Positions 41,485 to 54,100 of a stretch of 64,000 bases of DNA are shown here, one piece after another. The notes under the pieces are model-generated. The model searched no databases and was not told the DNA's origin. It saw nothing but the letters and a program-made list of their open reading frames with translations. Origin of the DNA: Paramecium sonneborni. Lineage: Eukaryota > Ciliophora > Oligohymenophorea > Peniculida > Parameciidae. The stretch covers positions 848,608 through 912,607 of the forward strand of contig CAJJDN010000010.1 of NCBI GenBank assembly GCA_905182985.1, in the 5' to 3' direction. Position numbers and translations under genes: made by a program. Positions within the stretch are counted from its first letter, which is position 1, and each line of letters begins with the position of its first letter.

Positions 41485-42387
41485 ATCAAGTTATTATTTT
41501 TTTTTATTCCAATCTTATAAATGAAATTCTTGAGGTAATTTTAATAGAGGTTTTTAAAAATTAGTTTTAATCTTTAAAGTTAGATGTGAATACTATTTCT
41601 AATTAAATTTATCTTTTTAGGCTGTCAATTTGAATTACTTAATATTTAGTGAATTTAATTGTTGTTATTAATTTTATTTTTGATAAATCTTCTCTTCATC
41701 TAAATATAACTATTTTCCAAAACTCCAATTTTGTTGATTAATTTCTCGTGGAGAAAAACATTTATACAACGTTGGCGATTCATCTAGAGTTTAGGCTGTT
41801 TCATTTGTTTCTATTCTATTCTTCAAGTTTGGTTTTGGTGTATGTATCTGAGGCAATTTAGAAACCTAAAGAGTTACTTTTTTTGTTTCTACGGATTTTG
41901 GAGGTTATAAACTAGTTAATTATTGAAGTCTTGGCGAAGATACTTTTGATATTTTTTATGAATTATCTTAAAATTCCAAAAGTTAATTAATTATTTTCTG
42001 TTTTTTTTGATTTTCTTCGAACAATTTCTCATTCTATTACCATAAAAACTCCATCCAATTTCCTTAAACTTTAGGAGATTGCACTTTTGAAGTTATCTAT
42101 TGTTAGCTAACTGAAGGAACTAATTTTCTACTAAATGAATAGTTTTTAGTTAACCCTATTTTATAGTATTTTTCTGTTTCATCATTTATAAGAAATTATT
42201 TTTTCTAATTTTATTATTAAAGTTCTTTTTCAAATTAATCTTCTATATGGTCTGTTTTTTTTTATAGACCTTCATCTAAACCTGATTTTTCGAAAAATAT
42301 CAATTTTTATCTGTTATCAATTATAGAATTTTGTTTTTACTCTCGATAAATTAATAGTTCCTATTTAGGATAATTACATTTTTACAT
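41485..42387 (-). CDS. Q-rich low-complexity protein, unknown
   Basis: A single open frame of 300 codons with no internal TGA and no need for introns. The product is rich in Q, K, N and E: MQKCNYPKQELLIYREQK, then GNWMEFLWQQNEKLFEEN, SPRLQQLTSLQPPKSVETKK and IHTPKPNLKNRIETNET. The middle reads as a short coiled coil and the second half as disordered with S/T-P sites (SSPRL, TPKP, ESPT, FSPRE). I recognise no family. It is tail to tail with the divergent tubulin (55 bp). Part of it (from 41848) lies in contig overlap 4. Confidence 0.6.
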
Positions 42388-43088
42388 TTTTTTAATTTTT
42401 ATCTGCTTATTTGTACTGTTTGTGATGTAATTTCATTTAACTTAGCGAAATTTATTGTTAAAATTTGTGAATAATTTAGAGTATTAAACAGATAAATATA
42501 AAAAAAATAAAAAATTTTAAATAAATTTTATTTTCAAGGTTTTTATTATAAGAACATTTAATCATTTAAGTTTGAACTATTTTTTATACATCAAACAAGT
42601 CTCTATGATTTGAATAATTTTTAGTTTTTAATTTTCCAAATTTTGGAGAATTGTAATAACTTCCCCAAATTCTCCTTTTAATAAATCTTCTCTTAGCCAA
42701 TGTATGATTGCTAAGGCAACATAGTTTAATAATTCATTTTTATCATCTAACTCGCATAAAATGTGATCCCACAAAATTACTGTGTCATAAAGTTTGAATT
42801 CTTTAGTAAAAACAGTCATAAACCACTTAGACATAAATAACTTTGGGTCAATTTTTATTTTCTAAATATTAAAAATAATCATACAAGCATATGATCATAT
42901 AGACGAAAATCATGTTTTTTTATAATCTCTTAAACTATTCTTATTTTATTTTAAATAAATCCATTACAAATGCTGGCTTCATCCTTAGAAAAAAAATTAT
43001 ATCTAAATTAACTCAACAAAATTGTAAAACAGAAAAATGTGTCAACCTCTGCCTGTGATCTTAATAAAATACTATCATCATTAACAAA
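41848..43088. repeat. Contig overlap 4, left copy
   Basis: 1,241 bases recurring at 43090-44330 (offset 1,242), separated by one n at 43089. Covers the 5' part of the Q-rich gene and the 3' part of the TBC gene. Confidence 0.93.
42562..43088 (-). CDS. TBC-domain gene, truncated duplicate at contig end
   Basis: The 3' end of the TBC gene that is complete at 43804-45154, offset by 1,242 and cut by the n at 43089. Assembly artefact. Confidence 0.9.
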
Positions 43089-43089
43089 N

Positions 43090-44330
43090 CTGAGGCAATT
43101 TAGAAACCTAAAGAGTTACTTTTTTTGTTTCTACGGATTTTGGAGGTTATAAACTAGTTAATTATTGAAGTCTTGGCGAAGATACTTTTGATATTTTTTA
43201 TGAATTATCTTAAAATTCCAAAAGTTAATTAATTATTTTCTGTTTTTTTTGATTTTCTTCGAACAATTTCTCATTCTATTACCATAAAAACTCCATCCAA
43301 TTTCCTTAAACTTTAGGAGATTGCACTTTTGAAGTTATCTATTGTTAGCTAACTGAAGGAACTAATTTTCTACTAAATGAATAGTTTTTAGTTAACCCTA
43401 TTTTATAGTATTTTTCTGTTTCATCATTTATAAGAAATTATTTTTTCTAATTTTATTATTAAAGTTCTTTTTCAAATTAATCTTCTATATGGTCTGTTTT
43501 TTTTTATAGACCTTCATCTAAACCTGATTTTTCGAAAAATATCAATTTTTATCTGTTATCAATTATAGAATTTTGTTTTTACTCTCGATAAATTAATAGT
43601 TCCTATTTAGGATAATTACATTTTTACATTTTTTTAATTTTTATCTGCTTATTTGTACTGTTTGTGATGTAATTTCATTTAACTTAGCGAAATTTATTGT
43701 TAAAATTTGTGAATAATTTAGAGTATTAAACAGATAAATATAAAAAAAATAAAAAATTTTAAATAAATTTTATTTTCAAGGTTTTTATTATAAGAACATT
43801 TAATCATTTAAGTTTGAACTATTTTTTATACATCAAACAAGTCTCTATGATTTGAATAATTTTTAGTTTTTAATTTTCCAAATTTTGGAGAATTGTAATA
43901 ACTTCCCCAAATTCTCCTTTTAATAAATCTTCTCTTAGCCAATGTATGATTGCTAAGGCAACATAGTTTAATAATTCATTTTTATCATCTAACTCGCATA
44001 AAATGTGATCCCACAAAATTACTGTGTCATAAAGTTTGAATTCTTTAGTAAAAACAGTCATAAACCACTTAGACATAAATAACTTTGGGTCAATTTTTAT
44101 TTTCTAAATATTAAAAATAATCATACAAGCATATGATCATATAGACGAAAATCATGTTTTTTTATAATCTCTTAAACTATTCTTATTTTATTTTAAATAA
44201 ATCCATTACAAATGCTGGCTTCATCCTTAGAAAAAAAATTATATCTAAATTAACTCAACAAAATTGTAAAACAGAAAAATGTGTCAACCTCTGCCTGTGA
44301 TCTTAATAAAATACTATCATCATTAACAAA
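43090..44330. repeat. Contig overlap 4, right copy
   Basis: Second copy of 41848-43088. Unique sequence resumes at 44331 inside the TBC gene. Confidence 0.93.
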
Positions 44331-45154
44331 ACTATAATATAATATTGCTACTAGCTCATTCATGCCTTGAATATATTGTCCATTTAATTTTGTATAAATA
44401 AACAAAATTCTAGTTAAAACATCATAATTGTATTCAATTTCAATTTTCTTTTATTTAAGTATAGCAACTTAATCCTATATATGAAAAATATTTACATCTT
44501 CAAATAATGAAGTTTCTTAATTTTCAATATGAAAAAATCCTTCCTTTTAACGTGTCCTTTTGGTATCGTTTTCAATAGTTTACCAAAGATTAAAATCTTC
44601 AAAACGATTATTATAAGAGGAATCTTTAGAGCGATTAAGTGGATGATCATTTTAAGCTGGCTATTTGGTATTTCGTAGAGTCTTCAAAATATGTTCATCA
44701 ACTAATGCTATATAATTTTTTTTATTTGTTTCCAAACGATTGATCCATTATTTTTTTGAAGGTGTCAAATATCTCTTGATATATCTTGAATATATACCCT
44801 AATAATATTCTCCAAGTCACTCCTCTTAATGCTTTACATTCATCATTTATTCCATTTATCATTAATTAAGAAAGTTTGTTTAGATCAATTAGATCTGCTT
44901 GCATGATTTTTAACCATTCACTAAATATTTAAATAGATCCTTCGCTGACGCTTTTCATAGATGAATATATGTATTCAAATTAGCACAAATCCATGTATGG
45001 ATCTACCTTTTTTACAATTTGCTCTTCAGGTCCAATAATCTATTGGTTGGCTTTCTAATTTGACTAAATTATTTAATATTAATACCATAAAGGGAAATAT
45101 TGTTTCAATAATTTTCTTTCCTATCTTTTCTTTTTTTTTCTTTTTTTAATCCAT
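43804..45154 (-). CDS. TBC-domain RabGAP, TBC1D13-like
   Basis: Introns of 22, 25 and 23 nt leave 426 residues. The TBC signatures are all there: LRGVTWRILLGYL at the domain start, arginine finger IENDTKRTRQKEGFF (IxxDxxR), glutamine finger YIQGMNELVA (YxQ), then AEVDTFFCFTILLSQFRYNF and KLFMSKWFMTVFTKEFKLYD. The AEADTFFCF segment and the long insert between start and Arg finger (RSKDSSYNNRFEDFN) match TBC1D13, a RabGAP acting on Rab35 in animals. Both catalytic fingers are intact, so GAP activity is likely; the Rab target cannot be read from sequence. The start MDQKKKKKEKIGKK is the first ATG. Confidence 0.87.
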
Positions 45155-45845
45155 AATGTTTTCTTCTAATTAAAATAATTAATATCTTTTTATCATTTTA
45201 TCATACAGAAATATACACAAGATCAATATTATGAATATTCATAACATCATTTTATTTAAATTAATAATAATAAAAGGGTATAAGAATTTAGATAACAAAC
45301 TTTGTATATATATTTTCAATACTTTCGTTAATTTATGTACAAAAATTAAATATTCTCAGAGTTTTCACACTAACATTTTCGATACGTTTGAGGATTCTTG
45401 ATATAAATTTAAAATTTTTCTCAATAAGCGAATTGTAAATCTAATTTTCATATTTTAGATTAAGAGAAAAAAAAAATTATTGTACAATTTATAATTAAAG
45501 ATGCATTTGATAAATCATAAAATTCTTTCTACAACAATTACATAGTTTGAAGAATCTAACACTGAACAAGGTGATGTTCAATGATATTCTTTGAGATAAA
45601 GAAGGAGGTTTGCTCATAAGAAAAAAATAGTTTTTTTTTAGTTTGATTGTTAAATTGGATTATTAATGTTCTGATGAAAATAAATTTATAATTTTTATAT
45701 TTAGGATATGAAGGATTATAATTAAGTTGCTTAATGTTTAAAATGATTAAAAATTAAGAAAATTATTTTTTATGTTTCCTTTATAATGGCTCTAAGATAG
45801 AAATATTGAATTTATATATAAACTTTTCGATAACTTTATTTAAAA
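45155..45845 (+). CDS. Possible small gene or pseudogene (45501 to ~45830)
   Basis: Most of this ~690-bp interval is AT-rich. An ATG at 45501 starts MHLINHKILSTTITQFEES. If a ~31-nt intron (45571-45601 region) is removed it continues EGGLLIRKKQFFFSLIVKLD, then, after one more frame change near 45660-45705, GYEGLQLSCLMFKMIK and NYFLCFLYNGSKIEI. This looks like a short conserved-type ciliate protein, but the second junction has no clean GT...AG and the end overlaps the next gene's end, so it may be decayed. No function can be given. Confidence 0.3.
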
Positions 45846-47006
45846 TCAATCTGTCTCATCAAGAACTGTAATTATGCTACCTTGAAAAGCATTAAGTTTG
45901 AGATCTAACCCCACTTCGTCTAAAGTTGTTTGTGCTCTCTATCTAGCTGACTTAATAACTTAATCAATTTCACTAAAATCACATGAGATAGAGGAATAAG
46001 CTTAAGACTTTACAGCAGAGCCTTGTGTATGAGAAGAATGAAGTTGTGAATCAAAAAATTCTAATAAAGTTATAATCTTTACCTTTTTATTTTCCTGGAT
46101 GGTTTAAAAAATGAGCAAAATTTTCTTAATAGGGCTAAAGTTGATTTAATATTTATGTGTAATTAAGGCGATCTGAAGGATGAAACTTTAACATAGATAT
46201 TACTATCTATTTAAAAAGGCTTGAAAACTGATGCTTTAAACAATATTTATCTAGTAATTGATTTACATATTCTCTTTTGTATTCTAAACTATCTTAATTA
46301 TAAAATTCAACACATCTCAAGCCACTTATTAAACTTACAACCATCAAACCTAAACAAAATACGTTCACTAATTCTTGATCTGTATTATCATTTCTGATCT
46401 CTCCTTTTAATAATATTAATTATTCAGGAGCAATATATTCTAAGTCTCTTAAGGCAAAAAGAATCTTAAAATAGTTATTAACTTTTTGGGTTTCGAGTAT
46501 TTGATCAAAATATTTTATTTACCTTTTCTCATCTATTAAAACTTTTGAAGGATGAATATCTTGAATCTCATTTTATGAATCTCTCATAAATAGACAAACA
46601 CTGGAGATTTCGTAAATAATATAATTTAGCTCTGATTCTGTGTAGGTTGTCTTATGTATAATTCTTTGTTTCAGATCATTTTATAATGTTTCATTATAAT
46701 ATTCAACTGTTATCGATAAAACAGTGAATGAACTGCATAAATCATCAATTTCCCCATTATCATAACTTAATATTTTTATTAAGCCCCTATGATTCAATTA
46801 TTATCTAGAATTTAGTTGCTTAAATACCTCTTTGTAATCAATTATTTCAAAGCAGTTATATTTGTTTCAGATGATAATACATGCTTAATTTCAGCAAATG
46901 TAAAATTTTTGTTGTTATCTAAATAAACGGCAACTTCTCCATAATTTGGATCAAGCTTTCTTTCTAAGAATTATTTGGAATCTTGCTTTTCTTACTAATT
47001 ACCCAT
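45846..47006 (-). CDS. Protein-kinase-like protein, apparent pseudokinase
   Basis: Introns of 23 and 22 nt leave 371 codons. It starts MGNQQEKQDSKQ, which fits an N-myristoylation site. The C-lobe looks like a kinase: ILFALRDLEYIAPEQLIL (APE-like), then VNVFCLGLMVVSLISGLR and MLKFHPSDRLNYTQILNQL (the conserved Arg region). The N-lobe lacks a glycine loop and a VAIK lysine; the catalytic-loop position reads QDIHPSKVLIDE instead of HRDLKxxN; the DFG position reads IKYFDQIL. It is therefore probably inactive, a membrane-tethered scaffold. The C-terminus is acidic and S-rich (DFSEIDQVIKSARQRAQTT). Confidence 0.72.
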
Positions 47007-47156
47007 TATTAATAAATTTAAATTAATTGAATTGTAAAAAAATAAAATTAATGTTAATTTTTTTGGGATCTTAGTCTTGTTAAATCAAATCATAATTTTA
47101 TGTATTAAAATTATAAAAATTTTTGAACATAAGCACTGATTGCATATTATTGTAAA

Positions 47157-47720
47157 ATGGGTTTAATTTTTTTTACTCTCCGACACTACCCAACCCCTAT
47201 TGAAGGTGATTAGGGATTGGAATTGAGCATGGACCATATTTGTAAGTCTACGATTACTTAACACTCTAAAAGTTTAAAAATTGCTTGGATTGTAGCTTCA
47301 AATATACAATAATAATAATAATCATAATAATAATTATGAAAATAAGTCATTTTATCAATCCAGGAGGTTCTGTGTTTGAAGACGGTACCTTTTAAAGATT
47401 GTGTTTCTCAAATGGCTGAGGTGCATCATAATAATAGAAACCTTGCGGAAAAAGTTATAGGACAGTAACAGCTAGCCTATAGTACCCGTTGAATATATTC
47501 AGTCCCCTTTTTCTTTCAGCTTTCTATTATTTCTTTACCTCCTAGGTGTTTGCCTTTTTCTGATGAATTCTGATTAGGAACCATTCGATCAAATTAAAAA
47601 AAAAAATATAAACCTCTTCCATGGAAGGAACCCGATCTGTGGATGATTCGCCCTTACTTACCCCCTTCACAGGCCCAGATTGACTCGGGCAACTATCATA
47701 CCCTCAAGGTGTAAACTAAC
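47157..47720. ncRNA. Candidate structured non-coding RNA block
   Basis: This ~560-bp block is clearly richer in G+C than its flanks and has no protein-like frame. Between 47384 and 47486 three short stems nest cleanly: GGTAC 47384-47388 with GTACC 47482-47486, GTTTCT 47403-47408 with AGAAAC 47436-47441, and TATAGG 47456-47461 with CCTATA 47476-47481, the last directly abutting the closing stem. A second foldable part has CCCGA 47631-47635 with TCGGG 47685-47689 and CTGTG 47637-47641 with CACAG 47668-47672. Strand and family are unknown; it does not match the snRNA, SRP or RNase P motifs I know. It could also be a decayed insertion. Confidence 0.4.
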
Positions 47721-50700
47721 AAGTTTTTAATTTGTTAATTTAATTTTATATTTTATACAAAATTAAATTTAGTCTTCAATTCTTAATCGAATAGTATAAA
47801 TTACTTATTAGGAAAAAAATTTATTGATAGCTTTTTTTAAAAAAACTCTTTAATTCCTGCATTTCAACTATTATAAGTATTGAGGATGAATATTGTTCTT
47901 GTATAATGATAATTTTCCCTTCTATTTTCCGTCACAAAATTTATATAATTAATTTATTTATCCATATCAAATTATCTATCTTTTCCTATTAAAACAGAAG
48001 AAGTTGTTAATTTTTTGAAATGATTATGCCATCTGCCCAGGAATTAAATTTTAACTCAACCTCTATTCATAATTTATAAAAAAATACATTACAGATAATT
48101 TCTATACAAAATTAATTTCTATAACCAAAAAATATAAATAAATAAGCATTAAGAATATGGTAGAATAGAATGAGAGTTTGGAGAAATGATAAAAACTTTT
48201 ATAAAAATATAAAGATGTATTGTGTGTGTATTGTAATCAGAAATTTTGGAGTTTAGGTTTTAATATCTTACATATCAAAAGCATCGAAAATTTTTAATGT
48301 TTCTTTCAGGTTCTCACGATAAATATTTTAGTTTAGGCTGTAATCATAAGAAGTAGAAGTAAGACAGGATTTCGAATCGATTTATATTTATAAAAAGAAA
48401 GAGTATTGTAAAATGTTGGAGGGTATATCAAAATTGACTTTTTCCCAAATAATTTTGTGGTAATGGAAAATCTAATCACCCATATATATAAATTATACAA
48501 CCATAACCTCTTATAAAAAGTAACCAATTTTAGAGTTACCATAAACCTATTCTTTTTCTAAAATTTACAAAACTATTATTAATAGTATGTATTAATACCT
48601 TTTAAAATTCCTTTCAGGGGATAATTGGGAATATATAATTAAATTTGTTGTTTTATCAAATTATTTTGGACTAGTATGAAAATCCCTCAACCTCCATTCA
48701 TCTTAGAATAATTCATTATCTTGTCTTTATACAGAAATTTAATAATAATGTTATTTTTGAAAAAAAATTATCTGAAATAATTTTATGTCAGATAATTTAG
48801 TTATATAAGAATTAAATATACTGGAGATCCAAATTTTTCATTGTGGAATGAATTAGTAACCCTTGATAATTAAAGAATGTGGTTCTTAAAGCAGTTTTAA
48901 GAATAGTTGAGGAGGGAATTCTTGTAAATAATGACAAATAGTCAAAAAATATGTAATCATTATCCAAAAACTTCAATTTAAATATCTATTCAAATACCTT
49001 TGTCTATTAAAGTAATTATATTCAATTGTAAAAATTTTATTCTCATTGAATTTACGAATGATTTAAAAAATTTAAATATTCATTCAAATCATTTTGATTA
49101 AATTAGAGGTGAAGAATAATTATTGGAAAATATTGATTTATGTATATTTAATATTCATTGGTCATCTGAATAATCTTCCTACTTATCAATTTTAAAGGTT
49201 CTATTAAACTTTTCAAACCAGCTAAAAAGAATCTCATCATCCAATATTAATTGTCTTTTAAGCTCAACTCTAAAGGAGTATCTCTTCATTTGCATACAAG
49301 TTTAAGGGAGTTTCGGCTTTACATGTACAGGTTTGATGTATTACTACTTCTTTGGTTTAGAGATTTGAGATTTGAAATCTTTGTCCTTTGAGCATTATGA
49401 AGTTTGTTGATTATAAGGATAAAATAGGATATCCTTTTAAATTATAATTCATATTTAAATTTTTTTTTTTATTTAATATTAATTAAACAAAGAGAATTTG
49501 ATTACATAATATTGCTTCGAAAAATGAGTTTAAATTTAGAAAAAAATTAAAGAAAATATTTAATAAAAAGAAGAAATCAGAAGAATTAAATGTATCTTTT
49601 TTATTTTATTAATGTTATTGTGTATAAATTGATATTTTTTATTAATAAGATCATAAATAAAATTGACAATACTTAAAATTTTATACTTAAAGTAATTCGT
49701 AAACAACTTCTAAGCTACCTCAGCTCTAATAAATATTGAATATAAACCTATTTTATTTTCAATTTTGTAATAACATGATGGATCGTTTCTGGCTAAACTT
49801 CTTAATTTTATAACTAAATTATTAATATTGATCTTAATTCCTCTCTTGAAATGTTTGTAATCTTACAGTTATAAATAACATTTTAAACATCAGTTCCATT
49901 AACATATATTTTTTCAATTCTTAATAAGCAATAAATAAAATACTGGATTTATTTTGAGAGTTATTTTGGTATAATTGATTTATATTTAATAGCTAAGGCA
50001 ATTATGAATAATCAATTTAAGCTGGAAATTAAATAATTAAATTTTCAATTTAATCTTAAACTATTAATTTCGGATTTATGAAAATATTATCAAATAGGTA
50101 ATCGGACTTTAAATTTAAATAGGATTTTTACTTTAGGATTTAAAAATCGTTATTTGAAAAACTTTTTTCACAATTTTTTCTAGTTTTAAACATGTTTCAG
50201 TGTATTTATCAATTATTGTGGTGATTGTCTTAGCAATAGTTTGACTTGGGTTTAGACTCGATTATGTACATATGATTATATCACTTAGTCAATAACTGAT
50301 GTGTCTGTATTCCAAAAGGTATATAAAAGAGCAAAACAATTATTTTATGTAATTGAATCAAATACAAATGATTTATTGAATAAAAGTATTACAAATATTC
50401 AACTATTATGGGTGAAGGTTGCAAATTTTTTTAAATCCAAAAAGTTTAACAAGGTTCTCTGTGTAGTTGCAATATGAGCATGATTTAAATAATCTTTTTA
50501 TATCATGTGCAGTTGGTATTTGTAAAGTATTAAAATAAGGATTTGCTTGTAAGGAAGTAACAAGTTGATTTGATTCTTGCCCAGAAAATTATTAATCTCG
50601 TCAAATTAAACTTGAGAAGCACATATAGTGATGGAAAAGTAACAGACTTCAAAAAGAAAGATTGTTAAATTTACAATAAAGGATTTAGCATAATAACTAC

Positions 50701-52153
50701 AAGATAGGAATTAATAGATTAATAAATATTCTATTACAAATAATTATTTATTTCAATAAAAAATTATATAAATGAAAAGAATAGTTATGATAAAATTAAT
50801 ATTCTTATATATATAATTATTTTTTAATAACAAATTATAAATGAAAAGAATAGTTATGATAAAATTAATATTCTTTAACAAATAATAATTTTTTTTACCA
50901 TCAAATTTTATAAATACAAAAAATATTCCATCTTGAAAAGCTACAACAATTAATTATGAGAATTTGTCCTTAAAGTGGCAAATCAATAATATTTAAGTTG
51001 CTGAAGAGTTTAAATTTTTAAGCCTAAATAAATTTTAATTCCTTAATTATTTATTAGTTGGATTTTTCTACATTAAAAATTTTAACTTTAGCTTAATTTT
51101 TATCATTAAGAATTTATACATTATATTAAGAATGAAATAGCTCTTTTCAAATTACTTAAACTGGTTAGTTGAACTAATATCTGATAGGTTTATATGTATT
51201 TAAATGAGATATTACATTTATCCAACAAAAATGTATTATCCAATCTTTTGATGGTTCTATATATTTTTTATAGCCTTAGAGCTTTATCAGCAATTATATT
51301 TGAATACTTTTTAATATTTGAAGAAAAATGTAGGGGAATATAACAAGGTAAATTAGAAGGTTAAGAAGCGAGTTCTATCGAACTTCCACATCCGCCACCT
51401 CTTAGAGTTAATTTCTGAAGATAGAATACTAATTTTATTTCATATACTAATCGATGATATAAATTAAGTTAATTGAGTAATTTTAAAAATTTTGATCAAT
51501 TAATTAATATAGAGATTTTTAGCTTCATGAAATCTAATTTTTTGATTTTTATAATGTTCATTAATAAATGTTTTAAGTTCAGTTACATTTTGTATATCTT
51601 TTGCCAATAGATTGCATATATCAACAATTTTATTTAATGATAGATTTAAGAATATTTTTAGTTGAAATAGTTTGTATTAAAAAATAAGAAAATATATAAA
51701 TATTAAGTATATTGTTCTGTTAAACAGGTATTAAGATGATGAAAGGTTGATTGGTTAATATAAATTATTATGATCTTCTTAATGAATGGTTACACATTAA
51801 GGACATAAAGGTAATAAATAATCACTTAGAAATAATTATACTAATGATACAGATGTTTACAAAAGTTTTGTATAATTTAATCGGTAATCAGGATGGTAAT
51901 GACATTAAACTATAGGTGTATTAAATTATGTATTATGTGTAAGATGATGAATTTTTTAATTGTCCTTAAATAGTTATGATTATGATGATGGAGTAATGGG
52001 TCTTTTTTTTGTATTAGTTTCAGAATCTGATTCAAATATACGTGTACGTGTTTAACTTTGAATTGAAGTCATAAGTTATAAATATTAAGTGTCTAACTGA
52101 AATGAAAAGATGTAGATGAAAATTAATAATTAAATATTAACAACTTAATTAAA
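47721..52153. other. Gene-poor, probably degenerate region
   Basis: No complete gene could be built. Two plus-strand frames stay open unusually long: about 48169-48680 (MRVWRNDKNFYKNIKMYCVC onward) and about 48810-49375 (PNFSLWNELVTLDNQRMWFL, then QIRGEEQLLENIDLCIFNI). The second reads like real protein, yet both lack supporting starts and splice sites. Near 50200 a hydrophobic segment (VSVYLSIIVVIVLAIV) precedes TGA. A direct repeat lies at 50768-50875. The picture is of eroded genes or mobile-element debris rather than active genes. Confidence 0.4.
50768..50875. repeat. Short direct repeat, two ~39-bp copies 69 bp apart
   Basis: The segment beginning AAATGAAAAGAATAGTTATG at 50770 recurs at 50839. 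Each copy continues with the same AT-rich bases through ATTCTT (about 50806 and 50875), then diverges. A local slippage duplication is the simplest explanation. Confidence 0.75.
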
Positions 52154-53160
52154 TGAATTAATATGATTAAGACTTCAAATGTTCATCAACTAGAAGTTCA
52201 TAAAAGGAATTAAGTGAAAATTGGTTTCGTACACCTAAAGCTACACAACGTACCATTACACTTTAATATGATAATAAGATATAAAGTAAAAAATTAATAG
52301 AAAATAATAAATCAATAACTTAACCTTGTAAATCATTTAGAGAAAGTTTCTAAAAAATATTATCTAAAATAGGTAGCTTTGTGACTTCAACAAGTGATTT
52401 CTAATCTCCTATGCAATAAATATATGACCATTAAGTTTGAGAATTGAAAACTATACATATGTAAAATCTAAATTTTTCTTTGTAAGTAATTTATACTACA
52501 ATCTTTAGTCAGAAATTATTAATCTTAAATAACAAATTCAAATCTAGACAGATTAAATTAAACAAAAAGATATGATGATTAAAAAAATAAACTTTACAGT
52601 CTAATAAATAACATCAGATAATTAATGATTGAAATTATCCTTGCCAACAGATAATGATTTAGCTAAATTTAAGAAACAAATTGATCTTAGAAGAAGAATT
52701 GATTGATAAAAATAATTAAATCTAATAATTTACTAAAGTATTCATTTCTAATATATTTATATAGATTTAAGATGAAATCAAATCTTTAAAAGATTTATAT
52801 TTTAAAATGTTATCAAAATGAAATCACATTATTATTTTAAAATAAAAAGTTATAAAAATTACTTAATCATGTTTAATGCTTGAGAGATTGCTATATTAAA
52901 TTTTTAAAACGAAGAACATTCAATTGATCTCTTATTCAAATATAAATAGTATGGATTTTTTGAAAATGAATAATAAATCACTTAAAAAACAGAAGTCTTT
53001 GAATTAACTAAAGAAAATGGAAATTTATTATATAACATATTGGATAAAATTAAAAAAACCTCATCTTGTGGAAGGATTTTCATTATTATTTTTGACTAAA
53101 CATTGAATCTCTAATATTAATTTATGATTACAAAATAATTGAAACATATATACCTATGAA
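52154..53160 (+). pseudogene. Possible coiled-coil gene or gene remnant
   Basis: The ATG at 52154 opens MNQYDQDFKCSSTRSSQKEL for about 95 codons. After frame changes, convincing helical stretches follow: EIINLKQQIQIQTDQIKQKD near 52530, EEELIDKNNQIQQFTK then, across a 28-nt intron, IQDEIKSLKDLYFKMLSK ending TGA 52819-52821. A further segment reads KYKQYGFFENEQQITQ and TSSCGRIFIIIFDQTLN to about 53150. I cannot join them without leaving in-frame TGA codons, so this is either a gene with many missed introns or a decayed one. No family is assigned. Confidence 0.35.
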
Positions 53161-54100
53161 ATCCAACTATCCATACAAATTGCAAATATCATAAAATAAA
53201 AAATCATTGATTTGTTCTTTATTTTGCTTATGTCTCATAAAAATCCTTCTTCTACATCTCAATATACAACCATTTAAAAATGAACTTCTTTAATCATAGC
53301 TAATAATATTCATATAATAAGGAGAGGTAAATCTTTAAGTTACAAATCCTATATCATCATTTAATTTTTATGATTCATTCCTTTCTATACATTTTCAAAT
53401 GTATCGTGATATTTATAATATAAATAGGATTCAAAGTAAAGTTAATTCAAAAATACAAATCAGTTGATAAAGAAATTGTTAAAAATACTAAAAATAAACA
53501 AAATTAATTACTTTTTATTTTAGATTCAATCACAATACATACATTTTGTAAATATACATGAATTAGACTTTGCTCAATTCAGCTATACATTTTAAACAAA
53601 ATAAAAAGAATTCAATATATAGTGTCTATAGGGTCTTATTTGATTATTAAAAAGTATTCATTTCTTTTAAAGCAAAATTAAATAATATAAACAACAGCAC
53701 ATCAAGTTTCTTATTGAATCTCAAATATAAGTATTATAATATGATTTCACATAACAATAATGAAATTGCTAAAATAATAAACTAATTTCTATTAAGTATA
53801 AATTTTTCATTTTATCTTATAGAAAATTAAAGCCATGATTCATCAATTAATCTACAATTATGAAAATTGAAGAGAGTTTTCCAATCGCATTTTTCTTTAT
53901 ATTATATTGCATTAATTCTAATAAATGCAAATACATGAATAGTCAAATTCACATCCACTCAATTGGAAGTGATTTTATTTTTGTAGATTTATTGGATTCC
54001 CCTATTCAAACTAAAATAGTCAAAGTAATGGATATTCACATTATTAAAACTTGTCCACAACATTATATGATGAACATGATTATGTTATAATGCTCTTTAA
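53161..54100. other. Unassigned, AT-rich with scattered open frames
   Basis: A plus-strand frame at 53860-54090 encodes a peptide containing IHIHSIGSDFIFVDLLDSPI. Other open pieces exist (for example YIHFVNIHELDFAQFSYTFQ near 53540), but none forms a gene model. It probably belongs to the same eroded region as the transposase relic that follows. Confidence 0.3.

Noticed and set aside
47189..47197. CCCAACCCC as a telomerase RNA template
   Set aside because: The surrounding ~200 nt does not show the expected layout (short 5' part, template boundary stem, U-rich 3' end) and the genome's repeats are mainly T3G3/T2G4. Kept only as a remark.
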